Shown piece by piece: positions 1 to 11,300 of a stretch of 64,000 nucleotides of DNA; the first letter of the stretch is position 1; every line of letters begins with the position of its first letter. The notes under the pieces were generated by a model. The model was not told the DNA's origin, did no database searches, and worked only from the letters and a program-made list of their open reading frames with translations. Both the position numbers and the translations under genes were made by a program. The DNA lies in assembly GCA_963971285.1 (NCBI GenBank), contig OZ020263.1:5952001-6016000 (forward strand), written 5' to 3'. This stretch comes from Astropecten irregularis. Its lineage: Eukaryota; Echinodermata; Asteroidea; Paxillosida; Astropectinidae.

Positions 1-60
1 GGCATATGGCTATAACCTAACAAACATTTTACCGAAAGAATTTCGAAATTGCGATTTGAG
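1..60. repeat. Edge fragment of a dispersed repeat
   Basis: The first 60 bases match 17,586-17,650 closely, including the shared run ACCGAAAGAATTTCGAAA. The match ends near base 60 and the left part lies outside the window. At 17.6 kb the same sequence is part of a longer repeat rich in TGACGTCA sites, so this is a truncated second copy of that family. Its class is not recognised. Confidence 0.75.
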
Positions 61-2343
61 AAATACATGGCCAAGTCCACTATAGGCCAGCGCGCATAGC
101 ATGGTTGTGCATTATTATGCGTGGTGGATCATGAAAACAGTGTTCTTCATGCGCGGTAGGCCTACTTGCGCTAAAAATTGTCCTAAAATGTGACCGCCAA
201 AGACATCACAGATCGGTTTGAAAATCGCTCGAACTCTTCTCCGAATGTTAAGGATGAAATACAGCTTATTTGGTTGTGCTCACGATCTTTCCGTGTGATA
301 AAAACCGATGTATTTTGATGGAAATCCAGAAAATCGACCGTCGACCCCCAAAATAAAAAAGGGAGTCCAGCGCGCAATGACATCCAGTTATCCTACTTTG
401 AATGTAGTAAGATTTTATGTTATTAAAATTTGACATATTTCGATGTAAACAATAATGTTTATGATAACAAGTTGAAGAGAAGACGATCTACAAAATGTGT
501 GTGTTAGCAACACTTACTGGCGATGATGACGATGCACAAAAATAAGTTGTGTGACGCGTGACGCCGCGCCGCGCATCACCTTGAATTAATAATAATTGGC
601 GAAATGAAGTCACGAGAGGGCGCAATGTCACGATCGAGTCCCGTTATCGAGCTTTTACAGTCTTGGACACAGACTAAACATACACTGGTCTGTTGAGTCG
701 TGTATCCTGTCTTATCTACGAGAGCTACAATATGCAGCTCGGAGGGGAACAGTCTTTTCACAGTAACTGCGTTACATTGACTACGGAAGTGAGTACCTGG
801 AAAGAATGATTTAGACGATAAAATTACTTAATACTTGTTTTTGTATTGTTTGAAAGACTTTTGTGACGTACTATCTAACACCTTTATAAACAAGCGTCTG
901 ATGCGCTTGGTAGGATAGGTTATGAAAGTTTTCGATTAATAAGAAATATTTTGATAAAGGTTAACTTTAGTTTAAGCATGTCGGTGTGAGTTCTATTCTA
1001 ACTTGTCTCTGGTTTACGTTTAGTGTAGGCCATGCATCATAGTGTTATTGTTATCTGCGTGTGCGTGTATAAAGTACTCGGTTTTAATTTATCCTCCATG
1101 GTTGAAGTAGTAATTTATAATATGTAAAGGTTATCCTCAGACAAGTATCCAACATGAATTACTTATGCTGTATTGTATAAAAACTAATGCTATGAAGTAT
1201 GAAAGTATGATAGCCTAATGGCTTTAGTTTAGTCTAGGCTACACGCTATATTTTTTCAGTTCATTATTTCATTGCATACAGTTTGGTAGCTTTTAACTAT
1301 GAGAGTTAGTACAAAATGTAGATGGTTACCACAAACACTTAACGGTTTTACACAATGTCATGTTATGTTTGTACGCAAAATATTTTGTTTTTGTATTTGT
1401 TTAATTAACCTTTGATGTATTGTACTAATGATGGCATGTAGAGACCATGTAACTATTTTTGTATACAGTAGGAAAGTATGTAGATGTCCATGTACTGTCA
1501 TGATTGTGCATGTGTACTGGAGCCTACGGGGTTGTATGTTATATGTGGAGAAGCAGATGAATGTCTAAAAAGTTGCCATGTTTTGTGTATACTGGTGTGC
1601 TTTACAGACAATTTGTCATGTACGGTACACATAGTTTGCCAATGTGTATTCAGTAAACTTGGCTGCCAAAATTGTGTATGCAATGGTACACAAAGTTTAA
1701 TATATGTAATCATTTAGAGTGTCACAGCGGCATTGACGCTAAATCTCCCCTCCTCACAAAATAGAAGGCAATTGTTTTCTCCTACTGTATTATGTATTTA
1801 TGTATTGAGGTTGCATCATCTTTGCGTTTTTATAATTTGAGGCAAAATTTTTCTTAATTTCAATCTTGAGATGTTTGAAAAGAACCATTATTTGCCTTAA
1901 GGTGTTTTTCTCAGAATATTATGCTTAAATAAACGTTGTTGAAACAAATATAGCTTTTACCACCAGATGAAATATACCCTGTTATTTTTTTTTTTTTTGT
2001 ATCTTTGGTGTTCCAGTTTTGGCACACAAATTATTTATGATGGAATTTAGAAAATAACATATGTAGGGGATGATCTGAAAATGTTTTCTCATCAGATAAC
2101 TTCTGCTTATAATTGTTTAATTTGAAATAACTGACATTGAAAAAAGGTTATTGACATGTTCTTTTTATTAGTGCTTGCTACCCCCTTGAAATTTGACTGT
2201 AGTGTATAAGAGTGTAAATAAAGAGATGCTACTTTATGGAGTTCAGATTAAAAATGTAAGAGTAAGACACAATGACATCAAGCTTTGTTTGCAATTAATG
2301 TTGCCTGTGTGAGGAAAACAAGATTTGTAATGCATATTTAGAT
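61..2343. other. Region with no recognisable gene
   Basis: No convincing coding exon was found. A 77-codon plus-strand ORF at 1484-1717 is unusually cysteine-rich but lies in TG-rich sequence. A polypyrimidine run followed by CAG at about 2472-2483 looks like a splice acceptor, so a 5' untranslated exon or promoter of the following Helentron gene could lie here. The 5' end of the Helentron was not located. Confidence 0.5.
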
Positions 2344-5300
2344 GTGGACGAACTTAAATACATTTTAGTTTTGAAATTGTATAACATGTTTAAAACAAAG
2401 CCTGATGTTTGTGTGGCAGTTATTAGAGATAGATCAAAATATATGCGTGTATATCTGAGGGTTTGTTTGTTTTGTCATCCACAGACAATGAAGTACGTCA
2501 AGCTACCGTATGAAGCGAGGAGGGATGCCATGCGGTGTCTGGTGATGGAGGGGCCGTCCAGACGATGTGTGTTACCCTTGTCTGTCATTGTACTGTCCTC
2601 TCATTCATCATCCATTTCATCTCCCAATCCATACTTCTCTATATGTTCTCATTCCATTCCTACCTCATTGTGCGACATTTCATTTCTTCTTGGTGCTCTT
2701 TCGGGAGAGCCTTCACCACTAGGTGAAAAGTTCAATGCCTTGAAGGTTGCATCGCCTCAAGGAAGTCTGTCTACCCATAGCGAGGGTATCTCAGCGAAGT
2801 CTGACCCACCAGCATGTGGGTGTACTATGTCGTGCGAGGCATATGTACCCTGGTCACAACAACGGCTGCGTGGCCTTGCAGGACAGACGAAAACAGACGA
2901 ACCAGTTGACGTTGCAGTTGAGAAGGCTGTAGCGGAGCAGGCAGCCTGCTTTACTTCTGGCAAATCTGATACTGACCAAAATGATGTAATGCTGATCAAT
3001 CAATATGAACCAATAATGCTAAACCAATATGAACCAATAATGCTGAACCAATATGAACCAATAATGCTGAACCAATATGAACCAACGGTGAGCAACCCAT
3101 GTCATACAGTGTTGACGAAGCCATATGGAAGAGTGATGACCAAGCCATGTGAAGCAACGGTAAGAAAGCAAGCAAAAACAGTAAGTACAAAATGTGACTT
3201 GTCGTATGATTTCAGCTTTGTAACAGGGACAGAGACTTGTGTTGATGATGGCATCTGGAACCATGCATATGTGGAAGCAGAGAAGATGACAAAGTGGCTG
3301 AAGAAGGTAGAGCATGTGCGGAGAAACAGGTTGCAGAACTTCACCTCCAGAAGTACATACAGGTATAGACAATTAATAAAATACTTGAATGGGATGAAAT
3401 ATTGTGCTGGTGGTAAGATTGTAGACTATGTAGTGGAAGAGTTCCAATGGAAAAAGAACAGAAGGTCAGGGAAAGTGAGCAGGAAGAGACAGAGAAGGCA
3501 ATCTTGTAAGGATTCTTACAATAGACGTAGAGGTGGGAAGAGAATAGAACAGCGTATGAGTAAAGATGAGAAGACAGCACATGGACATGCCCAGAGAATT
3601 GTTTACTCTCAGACAAACAGTACATTGAAGACTGTGTTGCATAAACAAAGTTCTAGAAAAACAAAATGTGAGAGGGAGCAAAGAAGAAGTGTTTGTAACA
3701 TAAAGAGAGGGGGTATGAAGAGAGCAGATGTGTTGATAGACCAAACTGAACATGATGGAATTAGTACAGGCAAAATGATGACAATAAAATCATTCCCGAA
3801 GAATGCAAATGATGTGACGTGTGTAAAGGATCATGTTAGTCCTTGTGATGGATTATTTGGAAAGGCAAACACATGCTGGTTGTGTGATGAAATGATTGAG
3901 TTTGTTGACAGAAAAGTGCAATGCGATTATTGTACTATTTGGTACCATGTCAAGTGTATGAATTTCATGAAGATGGAGCAAATTTTGTGCAATAAATCAG
4001 TGATGTGGGTATGCATGAAATGTGGCAAGGCTACTTACACTGAGTCTCTTTTGTATGACCTTGGTATTCCAACAGATGTAAATGTTTTTGAGATGGACAG
4101 GCATGACATGGAAAAAGAAACTTTCATGGGCAGAATGAGTGCAGATAGTGGCATCAAAGACAGCAAGATGAAGAATGTAAGTGAACTAAAAACAAAGAAA
4201 TGTTCAGGTAGAAGAGGGCAGAAGACAAGTTTGAGAAAAGTACATGTAAATGGAGTCAGACTAAATGAGCAGACTGGTGGTTATTCATTGAGGGATAAGA
4301 AAGATCAGACTTCAAATGATCAGAATAAGAATAATAAAGAAAGGGTGGAAAGTGCAGGCATGGCAGGTAGAGGAAGTAGAATGTGTACGAGAAGTCAAAA
4401 GGTTGGCGTCAGTAAAGAAATTAATTCTGCTGAAAAGAATTTTCTGGAGGAAAATGCAAAAACAGATCATAAAGTGACATCACAGACATGTGGCAAGAAA
4501 TACAGATTGCGAAGTAGGAAAAGAGAGGCAGAATCTGACAGTACTGAGATGAGTGATACAAAAAGTCAACCCAAGAAAGTGAAACAAAAAGGTTCATGTA
4601 CAGAGAATCAAGGTTTGTCTGTTGAAACATCAAGATCAACCAATAATGAAAGGATAATACAGGGTAGCTTCCACCAAGGTGATCTGAGATTTGGCATCAA
4701 TAGTGGCAAACAGTGTGTTGCAAACAGTTTGTGTGCTGTGTTGTATAGTAAAACTAAGTTATTGAAAGACTGGTCTTGTCATGATATGAATGTTACATTG
4801 CAAACAGGAAATGAATTGTACAGCTATTTATCTCGGAGCAGTACAGTAAATCATGACTTTTTATTAGTGACTGAATTGCCAAATGAGATCAATCTATTGA
4901 ACCATCATTTCAGTTTAAGATTTGAAGATCCTGTGTGTGGTACTTTAGGCGATGAATATAATTTATCTGAATTTAACATGGTCTCAATGAATCGTGCACT
5001 AGAACAGACTTTGCAGAAACACTATGCAACTTTTGTTTGTTTTAATGGGAATACCTTTGTTGTTATTGCCCAGAATAGAATGTATTATATTTTTGATTCA
5101 CATTCTAGAGATCAGCATGGTTTTTTGGCAAGTGAAGGACGGAGTTTGTTGAAGTGTGTGACAACTTGGCAGGATGTACACAGGTATTGTACTGGATTAG
5201 CACGATCCATGGCATTATCTAATAATACACAGTATGAAATTACAGGTATGAATGTATGGTTAGATGATGAGGTAGTACAGGATGTTGCTAGTATTGCACA

Positions 5301-8300
5301 CAGTAAGGTTGAAATCAATGAGTCAGTTATGGAGGCTTGTCAGAGTGGAGTCAAGGATGGTGATCAAGTACCTTGTAATGAACATGTGTATGGTCATGTG
5401 TATGAAGGAAATCAAAACACAAGTCTTGAAATGGGTTGCAGTAATACAGATGATGCAGCTGATGATGTTGAAGTAGTGAAGGTAACGCGGCATGTTGTTT
5501 ATAAATTTGTTCCATTGAAATACATCAACAAGGTTGTTCTATGTAGAAAGTATGGATTGAGGAATGTATCAAATCCAGTGGAAGACATTCATGCTGAATA
5601 TGAACAGATTGAACGACCTGCTGACATGAGGAAAATCAAAGGTGATGGAAACTGTTTCTTCCGTAGTATTTCCTATTCACTTTCTGGAACAGAGGATAAT
5701 CATATGTGCTTGCGGATGGCAGTTGTTAACCACATGTTAAAGCATAAAACTAAATTCTGTAACATTTTGCGAGAAGGATTCAGTAGTGTTGAAGATTATG
5801 TCACGAGGAAGTGTTTGTTTAATTCTGGTGTATGGGCTACAGAGGTTGAAATTATGGTAATGGCACACATGCTGGGTGTAAACATATATATATATGATGA
5901 TGTAAATAAGTGGTGTATGTTTTCAAACCGTATTGTTGAGGACAGTGCTATTTCTTTGGATGAAGGCATTTATCTGTACCACAAACAACGAATTCACTAT
6001 GATGTTGTACTGTCAATTGATAGACCGTCTGTTAGGCAAGGTAGAAATCATGACAAAGGTGTGCTTGACCAATGTGATGTGAATACAAACAAAGAAAGAA
6101 GACAGAAAACAAGCTCAACTTCTAAAATACATGTAGATAAAAGTAAGAAACAACAGGGAAGGAAACGAGTAAATAAACGATTGCAAAGAAAGTTAGCTAA
6201 AGAGAAGGCTGAAGAAAGGTATTGGCAAAAGAAACCTGAAGAGGATGGTATTAAAAAGAAAAGAGCTTATGACCAAAGGAGATACACAAAAAATGCTGAT
6301 AAGAAGAAGGAAAAGTTAAACAGAAAGTATCATAATGACCTTGAGTTCAAAGAGGAAAGATTGAATTTTGAAAGATTGAAATATCGACTGCCAGAAATAG
6401 CACTGAGGAAAAAGAGAAAGTATAGAGAAAATAGTGAATATCGAGAAGGATTGATTGATTATGGGAAGAAGAAATATCATGATGATGCTGAATTTAGGAG
6501 AAAATTGATAGAATCTGGCAAAAAGAAGTATCTTGATAATGATGAGTACAGAGCAAAATTGATTAAATCTGGCAAAAAGAAGTATCTTGATGATGCTGTA
6601 TTCAAGAAAAAGTTAATTGATAGTGGCAAAAGAAAGTATCGTGATAATATCCAATACAGACAGATAGTGAACAGTAAGTATAAAGAAGATGAAACATATA
6701 GAGAAAAGGTAAAAAAACGTGCTAGACAACGATATCATGAAGATGTAGCATACAGAAATAGGAAAATCAATTATTACCATGTGAATACTTCATACAAAAA
6801 GAGGCTTATTAGGAATATTAAACGGAAATATCACAGTAATGCGAAATATAGGAGTTATTTCATACAAGCTGCCACAGAAAGATATCAGAGAAAAATTGCA
6901 CAGCGCCAACAATGGAGACGTTGTATGGAGAATGTGACCAAAGCTTTCAAACAAGATATTTCTATGGGTCCAGAGTATGTGTGTGCATCATGCCATAAAC
7001 TTTTGTTTCGAAAACAAGTTGTCAAATGTAATAAGAAGAAATACAAGGATAAAAGTTGTATCTCAGAGGAGTATCTTCATAAATGTAATAATCAATGTTC
7101 ACCACAATGTGTCATAGCAGCTTCTAGTAGGTCTTGTTTGTGGATATGTCACACTTGTCATAGAAAATTACTTAATAAAAGAATACCAGCTGAAGCATGT
7201 GTGAATAATTTGAAATTGATCAATATTCCTGAGGAACTTGCATGTTTAAATATTTTGGAAGAACATCTGATTGCAATACATTTACCATTCATGAAACTTC
7301 TTGCATTACCAAAGGGTGGACAGCATGGCATGAGAGGACCAGTAGTGTGTGTTCCATCAAATATAACAGACACAGTGAATATATTACCAAGAACTGAACA
7401 TAGTAATGAAATGATTCGTGTTAAGTTGAAGAGGAAATTGTCATATAAGGGATATTACCAGTATCAATTTGTGAACAGGCAACATGTTGAGTGTGCATTA
7501 CACTATCTGAAACACAATAATAAATGGTATAAAGACATTGAAATTAACAGTGATTGGGAGAATCCAATACCAGATGATGCAGATGATGAGGGAAATGTAG
7601 CTGATATCAAAGAGGAAGTTAATGAGACTAATGGCACTAGTAGAGAAGATGAACAAGGAAGTGATGATGAAGAAACAGATGATGATCGTTTGAATGGCTT
7701 GGCATTAGATACTTGTCTTCAACCAGTTGATATAGGACAAGAAGTACTTGATCAATATTTCAATGATGTGTTGTGTGTTGCTCCTTGTGAAGGCAATAGT
7801 CCAATCAGAATTTTGATGGAACATGGTAATGAGGCAAAGTGCTTTCCTGTATTATTTCCAATGGGCCAACCAACTTTTCATGACAAGCGTAATGTGACTA
7901 TAACTCTTTGTAGATATTTCCACAACAGATTAATGAATGTTGATAATAGATTTGCAAAGAGCACCCAATATATTTTCTATGCACAGTATTTGTCAGAGAT
8001 TCAAAAAGTCATGTCTAGTGTGTCTATTGCAATGCGTAAAGGCTCAGACAAGAGGTGGAGTGGTGAGAAAATCAGTGCAAGAGAAATCAATGACACAAAT
8101 AAATTGAGTGATATCTTGAAGTCTGATAGCGGTTATAAATTCCTGAAACCTATTCGTGGTACACCTCCATATTGGCAAGCAACACAGAAGGATGTATTGG
8201 CTATGGTCAGACAGTTAGGAATACCAACTTGGTTTTGCTCATTTTCTGCAGCTGATATGCGATGGCCTGAAGTAATTAATACAATTCTGAGACAGCAAGG

Positions 8301-11300
8301 TGATTTAAGAGATGTGAAAGATTTGGATTGGAATGAGAAATGCACTATATTAAGAAGCAATCCTGTAACTGCTGCTAGAATGTTTGACCAACGATTCCAT
8401 ACATTTTTGAGAGATGTCATTATGTCTCCCGCTGAACCAATTGGAAGAGTTAAAGACTATTTCTATAGAGTAGAATTCCAGCAGAGAGGCTCACCACATA
8501 CACATTGTCTATTCTGGATTGATGATGCTCCAGTAATAGGAAGAGATAGAGATCAGGATGTCATAAGATTTATTGATAAACACATCAGTTGTAAATTACC
8601 ATCAAAGGATGAAGATGAAGAATTACATCAAATTATCAGTGAGGTCCAGCAACATAGCAGGAAACATTCCAAATCATGTAAGAAGAAAGGTACTGAATGC
8701 AGGTTTAATTTCCCTAGACCACCATCTGAGAGAACATTTATTGCACAGCCAAAGCGAGGCCCTCAGAAGAGTCGTGAAGAAGATACGAGTGAATGTAAAG
8801 AGGCTCAGGAGTTATTGAAATCTGTATGGACTGCAATAAAGAATAATGAAAATGAGCGGATTACAACCTATGAACTGTTTGCAAGTATTAACATAACACA
8901 GCAAGACTTTGAGAAAGCTAATCATATCATGAGTACTAGGTGTAGTGTTGTATATAAGAGGGAACCACAAGATGTATGGGTTAATCTGCATAATCCTGAC
9001 TTAATTAGATGTTGGAATGCTAATATGGATATTCAGTATATATGTGATGCTTATGCCTGTGTTGCTTATGTGGTATCTTACATGTCTAAAGCTGAACGTG
9101 AAATGGGTGCACTATTGTCTCAAGCTCAGGCTGAAGCAAAATCAGGAAACATGAATGCCAGAGAAAGCATGAAAGAAATTGGAAGTGTCTATCTGCACAA
9201 TCGTGAGGTGTCAGCACAAGAAGCAGTATATCGTGTTTGTACTTTAAGATTAAAGGAAGGTTCCAGGAAAGTAGAGTTTGTACCTGTTGGAGAAAATCGG
9301 ATTAGAATGAGTTTGCCACTCAGTGTTATTAAAAACAAATCAGAGGATGATGATGACAGTATCTGGATGACTAGCAGAATTGATCGATACTTAGCAAGAC
9401 CAAGGAATAAGAGATTTGAAGGAATGTGCCTGGCTACATTTTGCTCAAAATATAGAGTGATATATAACAACGCAAAACAAAGTCGTACAAAAGTGTACAA
9501 ATTAAAGAACAACTTGGGTTATATACAGAAACGCACTCGAACAGGGGGAGCAGTAATAAGATTTCCTAGATTTTCAATGGCTAAGAGTCCTGAGAAATAC
9601 TACCACAGTATATTGCAGTTGTATCTGCCGTATCGTATTGACATTCAGTTGAAGCCACAGCAGTTTGATACTTACGAGCAATTTTACTTAAATGGTAGTG
9701 TAAAACTTAAAAATATGTTACAGTCAGTAAAATATGTTGTTGAAAGAAATCGCACTTTGTATGAAGAAAATTCAGAGTCTTTAATTAATGCTGAGAAAAT
9801 GTTAGAGAAATTTGGTCCACAAGAAGATGCTTGGGCAATGATAGCTCCAGAAACAGAACAAGATAGACTTGAATGTCAGAGAAAACCTCAACCACAGGAT
9901 GAAGATAGTGAAAATGAATTTGATATTCCTGATTTGAAATCTAAGAAGGACAACAAGGGAAAATGTACAATTGAACCTCATGCACTGAAGGTATCCAAAC
10001 ACGAGGCAATGAATTTGATGAGATGCTTGAATTGTAAACAAAAGCAGGTATTCTACAAGGTCAGACAATGGTGCTTAGATAAAGTCAATGGTAGAAATCC
10101 TGATCCATTCCATGTATTTGTTACTGGTGGTGCTGGTACTGGCAAGAGTCATTTAATCAAGTGTATTTATTATGAAGCAACAAGGCTATTTGAAAGAATG
10201 ATGGAGAATCCTGATGATGTGTCTGTATTACTTACTGCACCTACTGGTGTTGCAGCATTTAATATCCATGGAGCAACTATTCACAGTGCTTTGTCAATTG
10301 GAACAAATGTTACATTGCCATATCATCCTTTGAGTGAAGAGAAGATTAGTACATTGCGATGTAAGCTAAGACAATTACAGATATTAATAATTGATGAGAT
10401 TTCAATGGTAGATCAGAAATTAATGCAATACATTCATGGCCGTCTCCGTCAAATCAAACAATCCAGGAATTATAATGTGTTTGGGAATGTGAGCATCCTA
10501 GCTGTTGGTGATTTCTATCAGTTACCGCCTGTCAAAGGAAAATCATTGTATTCTAGTGGTGATACTGGTGATCTGTGGTGTGACAACTTTTTGAAGGTTG
10601 AATTAACTCAGATAATGAGGCAGAAAGAAGATAAAGCATTTGCAGAATTGTTGAACAGATTGCGTGTCAGGAAGAAATCAGAGCCTTTGCTTAGTGATGA
10701 TATGAAACTCTTGCAATCACGTGAAACAGGTGAAGACTGGCAAGATGCTGTGCATATCTACCCTTGTAATAAACAGGTTGATGAATATAACACAAAGACT
10801 GTTTTTGCAAAGTGTCCAGATTGTGTGTGTATCAATGCCAAAGATTTCCAGAAAGATGCAAAAAGTGGGAAGATGATGCCAGTTAAGAAGTTATTCAAGA
10901 AAGGCAACAAAGCACATTTACCAGAGTCATTGTGGATTGGAGTTGGTGCTAGAGTAATGCTGATTAGGAATATTGATGTTGCTGATGGACTTGTCAATGG
11001 AGTATTGGGAACTGTATGTGAAATAGTTACAATAAGTAATGAAGATACCCCCAAATATATCACAGTGAAGTTTGATGATGACAGTGTTGGCTCTAGATTG
11101 AAGAGGCAGTGTACAGGCACCTCCAATAATACTGATGTTGTGAATATTGAGATGATTGAAGAAAATTTAAATAATCGGTGTGTAAGACATCAGTTTCCTC
11201 TCAAGTTAGCCTGGGCATGCACAGCTCATAAAGTTCAGGGAATGACTATGGAGAAGGCAGTTGTAAGTCTGAAGTGTATATTTTCTGCAGGACAGGCATA

